Part shown: in pieces, positions 23,484-36,121 of the stretch | How positions within the stretch are numbered: position 1 is the stretch's first letter | Layout of the letters: each line of letters starts with the position of its first letter | Source: Echria macrotheca | Taxonomy: Eukaryota; Ascomycota; Sordariomycetes; Sordariales; Schizotheciaceae | Assembly: GCA_030411725.1 (NCBI GenBank) | Contig: MU839841.1 | Coordinates: 1,160,294-1,224,293, forward strand | DNA: 64,000 bases | Reading direction: 5' to 3' | Position numbers and translations under genes: made by a program | Notes under the pieces: generated by a model | What the model was told of the DNA's origin: nothing | The model's database searches: none | Seen by the model: the letters and a program-made list of their open reading frames with translations, nothing else

Positions 23484-26400
23484 TGTGATTTCTGTTTGTT
23501 GTATTGATGTGTTAGTATTAGCCGTTGGAAAGGTGTGATGTTGATGGATGTTAGATGATGAATGCAGGTTGGGGTGTGAGCAAATATGGAAACATGTAAA
23601 CTGTGAGGAGATGACTTGCGGGGTTTCCTTGTAAAGGGGGGCGGGACTGCTGAAGGGAGTATAGACACCTAGGTAGGTAGTCAAGTTTTATTTATGTGTG
23701 TAAAAAATGAACTGATATATACATACCCAGTGTATTTTCTTCGGTGATAATGATGATGAGCTGATGATCGATAACAGCAGTTTTTCCCTGTTCTGTTCGA
23801 TCTATCCCTCTCTCTCTCCGATTGGTCTACCAAGGTACCTGGGTGCGTACGGGAGGGGAGGTATGGAGTATATATACCTAGATAGATATACCTATGCCCT
23901 CGTCTCCTTAAGCCTCAACAAGGGCAGAGAAAATGACTGGATGTTTTACTTGATTGTTATGTACGGATGGATATCCCAACAAGTGACAAGACGGTTAGAC
24001 ACAGAAGAGAGGGAGAGAGAGAGAGAAGACTTGTTTCCATATTCTTACACATGGAAGAAATCGAGGATGAAAAAGTGAGGAGTCAACTTTGTGCGGGTCC
24101 GCTTCCCCGCGCGCGCGCGCCGGCTCGGTCCGCTCGGCCGGGTCTGTCGGGATGATTTCGGTTCTTTTTGTCGATCGTGGAGGATAGACTACATATTCCA
24201 GGAATAAAAGGGGGTTTTGTACTCTACGCAGGTCTTCCTGGGATATGGTATATCGTAGGTTGTGGCCCTGACGACGATATAGGTAGCCAAGGACGACAAG
24301 CTTTGAGCACTGCATGTGAGGACCTAGACGGTTGCCGCGAATATGGCTGTATGAGTGTATCAGTTCGTCCGGAGAGCACTTTCAACGGGGAAGCATATCA
24401 AATTGTGTGACCCCCCCCCCCAATCCGAGAAACACAAATTCTCACGACCTTGATGAGAGCCATGGCGAGGTTGAGATATATTCCGTATCGAAGCAATGTA
24501 CAGGTTAGACCTCCAGGTTCTTGTTGTTTAAAACCTATAGCTTAGATATAATATAAAAACCACCCAAGTCGTTCGTTAGAGATGCAAAATATTAATGTGA
24601 TAGCTCACCACCGACGTCCCAGGCACGGCACTCGGACCCGCGTGGCGGCGCCCACAGGCAAGTTTGTGACGCCTGTGGCTTTTGTTTTGTGTCACCAACC
24701 GCCTGCCTGACACGATCGTCTCCACGGCCGGCTGCTTGATGGTTGGCCCACCGGTGGTGCTTGGATGATTGGGTGCTCACACATCGAACGAATGACTGCG
24801 AAGAAGAGGGCGAATTACATCAAAGATGGGGATCCGTACGGAACAGAGTGGCTGGGTAGGTTTTGTCGAGCCATGCTCACCCGAGCCGCGCCGTTAAGTG
24901 ACTTATTGAAGTGTCTCTCGTCAACAGTCCCGTACGTGTATCAGAACTAGCAGTGGAATAGACTTCGGTAGCCAGATGGCGACCATCATGGCATTTCCCA
25001 GTAACGAAATATGCCCTCGGCTACCTGGACCAAAACCCATGTCCCTGACAAATCATGCACACCGGAATACCATGGATTCCCACCTGGTGGGTGGTGGTTA
25101 TATCTGTCTGTGAGACGACCGGAAGCATACCCGGGAAGTCTACCCGCCAAGTCTAAGTCGATGACGACGAGGGGAGTCTAGTCGAGACGGGTGTAACATG
25201 GATCCGCCCGCCTGACAGGAGGGAGGGAGGGACGTCTAGCACCGACGAGAGAGAAGACTGCAAGAGAACCCAACGGTAACATCGAAGACTATCCCACCAG
25301 GTGGTGTTGGATAGCTGGTCCACCCAGGGGGGTGGGAAGGGCATCTACTACCTATCTCACTCTCTGCCTCTCCCTCCCCCCTAACAAGGGTGCACGAGGA
25401 AACGTGGTCACAGAGGACAAAATCGGGGTGGGACAACCGGCGAGCGCGGCTTGCGGCACATCACAAGGCACTTAGTTTCCAGGCACAAGGGACCACAGAA
25501 CATCGGTTGGGGCGGGCGGTGTGCTGGGAATAAGTGTGTGCCTCGTCTGCGGCGGCAATGTTTCGTTTCTACAATGCCTACCTACTAGGAAGAAGCTAAG
25601 ACAGACAGCGACCGGGTCGTTTCGTTTAATCAAAGGCACACCAAGGACCAAACACACACCTTGGCTGCGGGGAAGTGGATTTGCCCCGACTGGTCTCTTG
25701 TCGAGGACGGCATTTCCGTGTTCGAGGTTCATAGACGGATATGGTTTCCCCCCTTTTCTCCCTTCCCTTTCTGTGCGAGGCGAGCCAGAGCGGGGTTGGC
25801 CCCGTGAAGATGTTCTTCGAAAGGACCAACCAAAAACAGACGACGTCGCGACCCCCGCCCAGGGACGTGGGTGCGGCTCTCTCTGGATCGATGTCGGCTC
25901 GGCCGGTTCCTCGCTGGGCGGCTGAGAGGGCAATCATGACCTGGGTTAGGTTGCCTTGCTAGTGTCCCGGCCGGCTAAATCGAACCTGGGAGCTTGCGTG
26001 GGCGTCGTGGGCGTCCAACCACGGGGCGGCATCCGCATGGGATGATCAGGTGAGGCCCCCCATCTGGCGACGAGCAAAGGGGCCCCGTCGTCTGGGCTGC
26101 AGCTCGAAGGCGAACGGAAGAAAGGGTGGTGGGCGACCGAGCCTCACCGCCGCATCTCGATCGGAGCCAATCCCGTCGTGCAGCTTCCCCCGACCAGGCC
26201 AGCGAACGACGAACGTGTGCCGGCCGCCCAACTTCCAAGGTCTCTCGGCCGGGCCAGCAACGAGTCGGAAGGGAGCCACCTGGTAAGGACGTCTTGGGAC
26301 TGACTACCTGATTGCCTGACTACCTGGCGAGCGGCCTCCCACCTGGTGGCCTCTGGTCGCCGGGCATTCCAGGACGTGCGACTGGCTCTGCATGGCCGGC

Positions 26401-29400
26401 CATGCATGCTTTGAATGATCTCTGCGACTCTGCGAGGGCGGCGTGCCGTCCTTGCAGGGTGGGACAAGACCCTCTGATAGGATTTGTCTCCAGAGACACT
26501 TGTCTGCAACGGTGAGGTTCATTGACCGGTCTTGACGCCGCAATTTCTCCCCAGAAAGAGCCCGCCACGCCGTCTCTTGTTGCGGTCTGCCTCTCTGCAC
26601 CCGTTCCCGCGCTCGCCGCATCGAAACATGATCGAAGACGCCGAGGTGCGGCACGGGTGTCCTGCTGTTGCTGCTCCTGTTCGCGAGCTTGGTTGGGTTG
26701 GCACCATGGACTTCCCTTCCCCGCCGACTTTTATACAAGCATCCTACCTGCGTACCCCAGAGTCAGAGAGGAATTACGCGGCGGCTTGACCCGTTCATTC
26801 GGAGCGCTATCAGCGGAATGAGGCTGAGCTGCAGCGAGCGAGACCAGGGAGCCCAGGGGGAATTAAATCAGATCGGAGCCACTCTGGCAGGCCTCTTGTC
26901 TCTGGGTTTGGGGTGCTTGGCCGAGCCGAGTTCTCCCCCACGGTCGTCTCTGGTTGGTCGGTCGGGCCATTCCAGAAAAGCATTCCCTGGTTGCTTCCCC
27001 CACAGACGCCATGGGGAAACAAAGAAATGTCGCGCAACGCTGGCGGGCAGTTTGCGCCCCCTGATGAATTACGTCTCCCGGCAAGACGCATGCGAACCTT
27101 CGCGGGCTGGTTGGGGTAAATCGCTCGTCCTTGCCAGGTTCTTTTGGTTCTTCAGACGGTGTGACTTTTGGGCGGTCAAAAGCAACTAGTGTACACAGTA
27201 GAAACGAGCTGCTTTCCAATTCCGCACAACAAGACGGTGCAGTTGGGCGCCATCGCCATTCCGAGGCACGCCGCATCGATGGCGGGGTCGAGCCCGAAGT
27301 GTTCCGGCAAGTGCTGGTTTTGAAGATAGCGGGCCATCGACTGCTGGACGCGTGGGCTATCTCTGATAAACGGGTCAGAGGGCCTCAAAGTGCATCGAGC
27401 AGAACCGACGGACACTGGTCCATCGCCAGGAAGGACCTGCCCACCGATGGGGGAGGCGGGCCATCGTGGTTGGTGGTTGGCGGCACGCGCACGTCCATCC
27501 TGGCCACTGCAACTGGCTCGAGCTTACTTTACTCTACGTGCTCCGTTGTCGCTCTCAAGTGTGGAAGGAGCTTCCAGCGAGCTGGGACTTGCAGGGTGGA
27601 GAACATGTCGCACTCGGCAGCTGCCCATCTCGAATTGCCAGAAACCCAAGTGGAATTTCACGCAGCCGTCATTCGCGGTCCTCGTGTCCCAACCGGCCCA
27701 AGATTGTAATTTAAAGCTGTCCACACAAAAGTGTCGAGATCGCGACGTGACAAGCATGCGTTGCCCGCACTGTGCTGACAAGGCGATTTGAGGCTGGGGA
27801 CACCCTGGCCCTTGACGGCAGGGGAGGGGCAGTGCGGCATCTTTCGTGGTGCAGTCAGTCGTCGTCGCTCGCTCCCGTGGGCCGTGGCGTCGCGGGAACT
27901 GTGCTGCTAGCTGCCCCACCACCCACAGGCCGGGGCGGTGGCCGCCTCATCAACCAGTCGAGTCCGGCCCCTTGGAAGCTCGTCAACGAAAGGTCCCCAA
28001 GGTCCTCGTGGACGCCCGCGTCAACACTCCCTCGCAACCTCCCAGTCTATCGCCGACTCTTCCACCGCAGCCGCGCATCCAGGGATCGGCGCTCCCAGTC
28101 TCGTCGGCCTTTTTTTCCCATCTGCTGCATCGAGTTGGGCCTCCAGCACATCGGCACCACCGCACGCCCGCAGCCCGCGCACGACCAAAAGTCGATAGGT
28201 TGCCGTGCAGAGAGTGCATGCCTGACGAGTTGAGCCTCATCCACTCTATCGGGCAGCACGTCGCCTCGTAGCCGATCAGCAAACTGCACATCCTCCGCCT
28301 CGGCAGATCCCTTTGTCGCCCTTCCGGCTGCTGTCTCCACCGCACCGCCAGACAACAAGACATCGCTGGATCCACGACACGGCGGCATCCCTCAGCACCC
28401 GGCATATTGTGTCTCACTCTCGACGGTGCGAGCAAAGGCAGCGCAAGAGGAATTCCGGGTGGTCAGCAGAAGAAGTGCTTGCTGGGTGTCGCAATTCCAA
28501 GCAACCGAGAGAGCAGTCCTCAGCTCACAGACCTCTCCCCGCCTTTTGCCCGCCTCCACTCTTAGCCGTCAGCGTTAAGTTCCCCGGCCCAGACAGCCAA
28601 GAAGTGAAGTGTGCAGGTGGCGGTTGTTGGACTGCGGCTCAAAAGCGAGCCTCATCCAGAGTCCAGCCCCTCGACGCCTGTCCCTCGCTGCCTCGAGGTC
28701 CCGACCCAACGGCGTTTTCTCTCCCTCTCTCAGCTCGACCGGCCTGTCCGACACCACACGGTGGCCTGCTGGGGAAGCTTCTTTTGACCAGGTCGTCCGG
28801 ACTGCGGCAAACCGTCCGGCCGTCTTGTTTCTGCCGGGGTGGTGCGGCCCCCCTGGTCCAAAAGGTACTCGGTACCCTGTCTTCCCCATCTTTGCCAGTC
28901 CTCCACTTCGCGACCCATCCCCGGTCCCCGTCTTCGCGACCGCCCTTCTTTTTCCCTTGGTCCCGAACAATATCCTCCAACAGCCGTCAGCGATTTGAGC
29001 CGCATTCTCGCAAAGCCAGAGAGGTGCCAACCCCCTCTTTCTCCCATACCAGACGCCGCTTTGCAATTTACACTTCCCCCCGCTTAATCAACCGGTCACG
29101 AGGGGGTGGCTTCCCGCTCTCCTTCCATCACAGCAACCGAGCTCTGGAAGAAACCGTTTTTAGCAGCAGCCTGCCCCAGATCATCCCCCGCTCGCATCTG
29201 GCTGCCATACTTGGCTGCGCTGTGCGGCTCTTAAATGCCGCCCGCCCGCGCATGGGAGCTGTTGCGCGATAGCCGTCCCTCGACCGACCCGCCGCCAACC
29301 CGACGAGGAGGAGACCGCTGGGGGAGGCCCAGATCTGAGGCACACGAGGACAACATCGGACCACGGCAGTGTTGCCTGCGGCTGCTGCCGCGCCGAGAAA

Positions 29401-29525
29401 GCCGAGGACGAGATTGGGGGCCGTTGTCGTCTCTTTGCACACATCGCCGGGCGATCGATGGCGAGCTGGTAGCACACGACCGGAATCGTGAGTAAGAGCA
29501 CCGAGCACAAAAGACATCCATAACT
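23484..29525. other. Gene-poor 6-kb spacer before the C2H2 regulator
   Basis: I can support no gene here. The first part (23.5-25 kb) is AT-richer with ACCTAGGT-type palindromes, a GAGA run near 24010-24030, a CG dinucleotide run (24108-24122) and a C11 run (24411-24421). The 25-29.5 kb part is GC-rich, with open frames on several strands whose Arg/Ser/Pro/Gly-rich translations look non-coding; the longest (28313-29272) runs into pyrimidine-rich sequence typical of leaders. The stretch probably holds the promoter and long 5' leader of the C2H2 gene; a non-coding RNA or a gene of unknown type cannot be excluded. Confidence 0.5.
23667..23674. repeat. Palindromic ACCTAGGT element
   Basis: Perfect 8-bp palindrome followed by AGGTAG, about 185 bp upstream of the dehydrogenase start. 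Same core as elements at 52659, 54627, 56137 and 62096. Confidence 0.55.
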
Positions 29526-31153
29526 ATGACGGACGACTCGACCCGTGCTCACGAGCCCCCTAGCGAATCGCTATATTATTCTGATGCCGACTTCGTCCCC
29601 AGCAGTCCTGGCCTGCAGCCGCACCGCCCCAAGCTAGAACCGATCGACACGCTCCCCCGAGTCAAGCTAATGTATACTCAAGTCAGTCGTGATTCTAGTC
29701 CTGGTTCGCCAAAATCTAACGGTCGATTCAAGGCGCAACGGACCCGGGCCGATGGCGTTCTGCTCGGGGAGCTTGATGCACATAGGAATCCGGAAAGAAG
29801 CGAGGACGCGGCCCTACTGCTATCAGACAACGAAAGCACTCTCTCCAACGAAGAGACCATCCCCGGAAGTCTGGCGACGGTGGCCAACCCGGTTCTCTCG
29901 TTGCGCGACTCTCGGGGCAGTAGGGAAAGAGGCGCGGACGAGCCACCCAGCGTTTCAAAGGGTGGGCAAGAGCCGGAGGTAATGGTCCTGGATCCCCCAG
30001 ATCCAGCCACCATGGTAGCAATCGACTTAAAGTCTCTGGCGCGAGGCGCGCTGGCTGTCGCTAGTGAGGATCCAGCCCCCGAGCCTGTGAATGCCGTTCC
30101 GACGCCTCCAAATACCGAGAACGATGTCGTCAAGGAGCGACATATACCACCTCCCCTGTCTCATCCGATAGCAATACGCCAGGGCGAAGAACGTCGGCCG
30201 GACCGGCCGATCCAACCCGCCGTGTCATCACCTTTTACCCCTCGGAGTCTATATTCACCGCGTGAACCGGGGACCGCGCCGCTTATACCGCCGATGGAGA
30301 TGAGATCCCCACACCCGGGCTTACCTCCGGCGAGCAGTTTGGCGCCGTTACAAATGCACTCACCAAGGTCTGACACGAGCGGCTCTACTCCGGCACCCAC
30401 ACCCCTACCATCTATCAGAGACCTCAATCTGAGCACCGTTTCCCTTCCACGTTCACCGCCTGGCATCCAGCGCTTACCACCCATGAGTCATGGTTCACCT
30501 CCCGTTTCTCCGGCTGAGACCTTCCGTGGCGGCCCTCTCTCGCCTCACCACCCCTTCGCTGCAGGTGGTCCATCCCCGTATTACCATCACGGCAACGGGT
30601 TTCACCGCTCGCCACACGACTATCCGAGCAGCGCTACGTTGACGCCCGGTTCCGACCACTCAGCTTCGACAGGGGCAACGTCGATTACCGAGAAGATGAG
30701 CATCGAGGGCCTCACCATCCAGACAGCCTCGTACGTGTGCAATTTTCAGGGTTGCACCGCGGCTCCATTCCAGACGCAGTATCTCTTGAACTCGCACGCA
30801 AACGTCCACTCGTCTGCGCGTCCGCACTACTGCCCGGTCATCGGCTGCCCGCGAAGTGAGGGCGGCAAGGGCTTTAAACGAAAAAATGAAATGATCAGGC
30901 ATGGTCTCGTCCACGACTCGCCGGGTTATGTGTGTCCGTTCTGCCCCGATCGCGAGCACAAGTATCCTCGGCCGGACAACCTTCAGAGGTACGTCCCCTT
31001 TCTTTTTCAGCGTATATAGCAGTGCTGACGATGTATAGGCATGTCCGTGTTCATCATATGGACAAGGATAAAGATGATCCCCTCCTGCGGGATGTGCTCG
31101 CACAGCGGCCGGATGGTCCGAATAAAGGACGAAGACGGCGAGCTGTCGGGTGA
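29526..31153 (+). CDS. C2H2 zinc-finger transcription factor
   Basis: Model: join(29526..30988, 31039..31153), 525 residues. The 50-bp intron (gtacgt...gtatag) splits the third finger and removes an early stop; splicing restores LQRHVRVHH. Residues 1 to about 395 are Ser/Pro-rich and disordered, with many SP dipeptides. Finger 1 (about 403-426) is C-x4-C-x13-H-x3-H, starting YVCNFQGCTAAPFQ. Finger 2 (about 436-463) is C-x4-C-x17-H-x3-H and contains GGKGFKRKNEMIRH. Finger 3 (about 469-493) is C-x2-C-x15-H-x3-H and contains CPDREHKYPRPDNLQR. The protein ends with a basic KGRRRR-type stretch. This finger trio recurs in filamentous ascomycetes, but I cannot tie it to a characterised regulator. 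The long gene-free upstream region fits a regulated gene. Confidence 0.9.
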
Positions 31154-32376
31154 CTGGAGAATTCTCCGGACCATTAAAAACACGTCCACCGTTACCGTCA
31201 CTTCCATGCGGTGTACACAGTGGGCGACGATACGTTGACTTGAACGACCACTCCGCCAGACATGATCGCTGCGAAACGTCATCCATACATTGTACATAAC
31301 GCTCTCCGTTCTTAACCGTCGACATCTGGAATCTCGATCATGCGAGATGTCCATGAGCAGAGAACTGCTCGTCTCTCGTTTGAGCGTGCTGGCTCAAAAA
31401 GATAGTTATCATATCGGGTCGGTGGTGACAGGGCAAGCTCGCTGTCATCTGGGCCAGGCGCCACCTTTTTTTCCGTCGGCATTCATTTTAGTTTTCGGTT
31501 TTTGTTATTTCAGCGTTTGGCATGCAGGCTTCCAAGGCGTTGGGGGGCTCGAGATACCAACTAGTTCTGTTTTGGTCGAATTTATTATGGGAAAGATGCC
31601 GCGGGACAGGAATGAGATGGGGGCCCCTTTCATCCTCTTTTTTGCCTGGCGGGAAACAAGGCGGTTACGGAACAGCATAGGCTCGGCTATCAGCCGCGGG
31701 ATTCATTTTCATCTAGGTATCTGGCATTCAAAAAAAAAAAGACTGGGTCGTCCCAGAGGGATGGGACATGAGAAGGGGGGATGAGGGTCCTACTAATGGA
31801 AAGCCGCGGTTCTGTGTGCGTCCAATGACTTTTTTTTGGTGCGGCTGTGTTTCTGTGGGGTTGTATGTGTGCCTGTTCGTATTTATACTGTCGCCTGCCT
31901 TGACCATCCATGCACCTGTAAAATCTTGCTTAAGTATTGTGTGGTCGTCTGACTATGTTGGGTTGGTTTGTATCTTGTCTTGGCTGTTGTACGCTTGCTT
32001 GGGTCGTGGTGAGCTGAACTGTTGTGGTTGTGTGCTCTTTCTTGACTGGGTAGATGGGTAGGTGCTGTGTGTATGTATACCTAGTGTGTATAGTGTGTGT
32101 ACATACATGCCTATTTTAGAAGGCGTGCAACTAAGTACAGACTTGTTGATATTCTACTTTTCTTTGTTGTTGTAATGTCTAGTAGTTGAAGTGGTATGTA
32201 TGTATGTATATACGTTTGGGCTGGCAAGGGGATGGATGGGATGATAGTATGGGTTTGGTGTTTTGGCGAGAAGTAGTGGATGAGATAACTTCAAAATTCA
32301 AGTCCCCTGTCTAAAAAAAACTCACTGACCAACATATACACGAGCCGAAGCTACCTACGTACCATGAAAGATATGC
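31154..32376. other. Convergent 3' spacer between C2H2 and palB genes
   Basis: No gene seen. Holds the 3' flanks of two convergent genes. It is T/G-rich, with a 10-A run near 31731, ATCTAGGTAT near 31712 and a GTATGTATGTATATAC run near 32195-32212. Confidence 0.5.
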
Positions 32377-35159
32377 TCAAACATCCGCATTCTCCCAACT
32401 CCCCAGCCGCACAGGCATATCACTCAACAAATCAACCAACACGCCCTGCCTAGCCCTCAAACCCCCCAACTGCTCGACCACGATCCACGCGCCGCCCCTG
32501 GCCCGCACAACATCCGGATGCAGATCGACATCCCCCGTGCGCAATCCGCGCGACGCATCGGCAAACTCGCCCTCGGCACTGACGCTCAACAACGTCCGAT
32601 CCGGCCCGGTACCCAGCTCAAACGCCAGCCGGATCGCCGGGCTCGCGCCGGAGACGACACCCTCGAGACGAGCGATCGCGCTCGCGCGGGTTAGGCGCGA
32701 GACGGCGATGGGCGCGCGCAGGCGTTCCTCGCCATCCCCAAAAAGCGCGGCGCTCGGCGCGGGCGTGCGCAGCTTTCCGGCCCCGTCGGGGGGGATCGCA
32801 ACCAGCGAGATGGGCACGGCGGCGTTCACGCGCAGCGAGAAGTTCGCCTTGTGGCCGGGCTCGAAGGTGCTTGCTACTATAGTGTAGGTGCCCGCGTCGG
32901 CGCGGGCGACCGACGCGAAGGTGCGGCCGCGTTGGTATTCGGGGCTGGCGCCGAGGATGTCGCGGCCTGCGACGGTGGCGACGCGTTGGCCTCCGTTGGA
33001 GAAGAGGACGGCGACGTGCACCGGGAGGTCGGGGGTGTCGGTGCTCAGGACGAGGGATATGGGAGTAGGTTGAGGCAGACTGAGGGCGTACTGCGGGTTG
33101 GTGACGTAGCTTGCGTGGGCTGCGCTGCCGCCGGCTGTGCGGCGGGTCCAGGAGTCTTGGATGGAGGTGTGGTGGGCGAGGGCGTCGGCTGCTGGGGAGA
33201 TGACGAGGGGAGAGGTGGAGAAGAAGGATAGAGTAAAACTGTAGCTGGGGAGGGGGAGTTCGGTCTGGGCGACGACGAGGGTTTGGGCTAGGCCTGGTGT
33301 TGGGTCGTAGCGTAGCAGCGTGTTGGGGCTGTCGACGTAGGGACCTTGATGGAGACAGCGGTGGCCTTCGGCGAGTGGTACGCGGGTGCCGGGTGGTGTG
33401 GTGGCGAATAGGGACAAAGACATGAAGCCGAGCTGCTTGGAGACGTTGGCAAGAGTGCCGTCGTGGCGGTCTCGCTCGGCTTTTCGCTCCCGCAGTATGT
33501 CGAGCTCGCCGTCTTGCCAGTGCCGACTTAGCAGAACCCAGACCGTGCTTCCTGAAGGAGAAAGCACGCTGTATTGAGGGTTGTTCGTGAAGACCAGCTC
33601 TTCCGTCTTGGGAGGCATGTCCCACTTGAAGTGGTGGTCCTGGCGGTGTGTAAACAGGCATGGGTTCCAGTTAGCGTATAGCGAGTCGAAATGCTGGAGG
33701 ACATCCTCGAAAGTCATCCAGAACATGTTGGTCATGTCCTGGTACGGTGATGACGTTGCCGTGCTGACACTGAGACTCGCGGATGATCCTACGCCGGTCC
33801 AGACGCGACTATCGCACCAGGGGTTCTTTATCAGGAACAGGCGGTTGTGGGCATCCCTTTGGAGGTCTAGGACCGCGTAATCGTGCTCCCTAACCAGACC
33901 GAGAGCCTCTTCCTCCTCTCGTGACATGTTTCCTGTCCCAAGGGTGAGGATGGCATTTCCGTCGTCGTAGGCCTTTTTTATTCTTTCCCAGACCTCGTCC
34001 AGATCAATATCATTACTGCGTCGTTTAGCCTGCAATTTCGACAGATCAGATGCCCCGGACACTCACCTCTGCAGGAATATCTGCTCTGGCACCCAGCCCA
34101 GGAGCGCGTGTAAGTCGGTCCCCGAGTTGCTTCCTGGGAAGTCATATCCGCCCCTGATCTTGAGGTATGCCTTTTCGATCAGAGCGGGCCAGATCAGTTG
34201 AGGATTTCGCCGGTCAACAACGTATAATGTCCGGTTGTTTGACGATGCCGGCAGCCGGTCATCGATGACCACTTGACGCCAGCTGCCGTTGAAATACATT
34301 CTAAATACATACTTTCCGTTCTTGGACGTCTCCGGTTTCAGTTCCTTCTGATTAAAGGGGTACATGAGAAACGGCAGCAACTAAGTAGTCCTCCAAGTCA
34401 GCTCCAGGTTCTCACAGTTGCGAGGCAACGCGATTCTCACCGAGCCCCGAGTTGGCTGTAGATGGCGGATGGCAGCGCAGAGACTTGCTACAACCGAACA
34501 GTCGGTAGCCAGATCCTGGGCCAGATCAATCTCTGATGTCGAATCTTGGGTGGTATGATTGGAGACTCCTCCATCTTTTGATGGCGAGAGGATCTCGTCC
34601 GGCCGCTGCCAGCGCAAAAAGATAGCCTGCTGCTCAGCAGACAGGGAGAAAGGAGACGGGTCACTTCATGGAATGATCCAAGTTAGTGAGTCTAGTTACG
34701 AGTAGAGATCTAGGCCGTTTGACGCACATATAAGCATCGCCGTCAGTACCCGGCTGGGAAAAGACAGCAGGATCAGGAGGCGACTCCCAGGGCGGAAAGA
34801 CATTTCCATGCAAACGAGAGGCCTTCAAGACGATGGTTTTCTCGGCTGTGGTCAGAAGACGGGTCGACTCTGGCACAGGGGGGCGCGAAGCTGCAGCAGC
34901 GGCTTTAGCATTAGCTTTGAGCCTTTCACCGAGCATAATGACATCGTTGGACCGGCGGCTCAGCCGAACCCGTTCGGCGGCCGATGAGGCCTTCGCAGCC
35001 GCCTGCATGTAGAGCTCGGCGGCGGCGATGGCATGCTGGAGTGCCTCGTCGCCCCGGGCCTGGGCCATGTGGCGTTCATGTTCCTGGACCCAAGTCAGCA
35101 CCAGCTTGTCGAGGGTTGGCTGAGGTTGAGGTTGGGGTTACCAAGGCTTTGGCCTCCAT
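32377..35159 (-). CDS. palB: Calpain-like cysteine protease PalB/Rim13
   Basis: Protease of the ambient-pH (Pal/Rim) pathway that cleaves PacC/Rim101, recruited to ESCRT-III through an N-terminal MIT domain. Model on the minus strand: join(35142..35159, 34728..35083, 34441..34663, 34067..34380, 32377..34015), 849 residues; all joins keep frame. The first exon codes only MEAKAL. The MIT domain spans about 7-60 (HAIAAAELYMQAAAKA...RRSNDVIMLGERLKA). The calpain catalytic triad is intact: C180 (LATDCSVVASL), H348 (EHDYAVLDL) and N368 (IKNPWCDS). The conserved RGGYDFPGSNSGTDLHALLG block lies between Cys and His. The C-terminal half is the calpain III/beta-sandwich region. It is divergent from the carrier gene at 36122. 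Confidence 0.96.
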
Positions 35160-36121
35160 GGCTGCTGGCTACCTGAGTCGAGAGCTGAACTGCAAAAAGA
35201 AACACCCAGAGCAGGCATGGCAACACGAGACAGATAGCCAGAAGGAGAATAATGAATGGCAGATCAAAACGAATCAATTGATGTCCTCCAGGGATGCTGA
35301 GAGCGGCCCGGTAGGAGCGATACACGGGAATCGCCAAGACGTATCACGGCTGAAATGCCAACATGGTCCTGACCTGCGCGGCAGCCACGAGCTGAACTGG
35401 CGATCCTCCTGCCATGATGCCCCGCGAATGTCGGGCATCGTCCACTTTTTCGAGGAAGGGAAAGCCTGCGATGCTGAGCGTGGGGTTGTGGGGTTGCCCA
35501 ATCCTCGGCCAGCCAATAAGAGCTCATATAGACAATGGCGATAACGGCAGTCAAACAATCAAGATTCCCCTGGTTGTGATGCCGGAAGAAATATCCTCCA
35601 AGTATGTGTACTAAAAAATAGGGGTCACTGAAAACTTTGTGTCTGGGAATTCTCGAATTGAAGCTGCAGCCAGGGGCTGACAGCGACTCAGTGTCTCGTG
35701 GCGGACGTTGTCATGGCCGAGTCGCTCGGTTCGGCGGGGCAGGCAGTCTCCCTGCCGAACCTCGGCTATCGACAGGCATGGATTGCATCACGGGTCAAGC
35801 ATCCATCAGAAGCCGTGGTCCACTCCCGGCAACCCGCCGACCAACAATGCCTTCTCCCGATCGGCCGAGTACACCCCTCTTGAATTGCGTCTCTGTAGAA
35901 TTCCGAGCGTGTTGTTGCGACTCGACCTGCTGTTTGCGCACGACTGACGTGGTGCTGGAGCTGTCTGCGACTGCTGTGATTTAGCCGGCCGTTATCTGAC
36001 GGGGACCTTGCTCGCTCCCAGATCGCATCCCGAATTTTGTCCCGCGTCAACCTCTTACCCCCCGCCACTTCGAGTCCCCCGACTGTTTGTCAGCCCTACA
36101 CAGGGCGTTGAGGCTATCGCC
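35160..36121. promoter_or_regulatory. Bidirectional promoter region between palB and the carrier gene
   Basis: A 962-bp spacer between divergent starts. It contains CCAAT boxes, for example cagCCAATaag at about 35511-35517. I see no additional gene; short open frames here have no recognisable features. Confidence 0.4.

Noticed and set aside
25975..26010. tRNA B-box-like GGTTCGAT on the minus strand
   Set aside because: Flanking bases do not form a T stem, and no A box or acceptor stem is found at the right distance.
27131..27709. 192-codon plus-strand frame in the large spacer
   Set aside because: No domain, low-complexity composition and competing open frames.
28313..29272. 319-codon plus-strand open frame before the C2H2 gene
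   Set aside because: Ser/Pro/Arg-rich, without domains, running through pyrimidine-rich leader-like sequence; more likely 5' leader than a gene.
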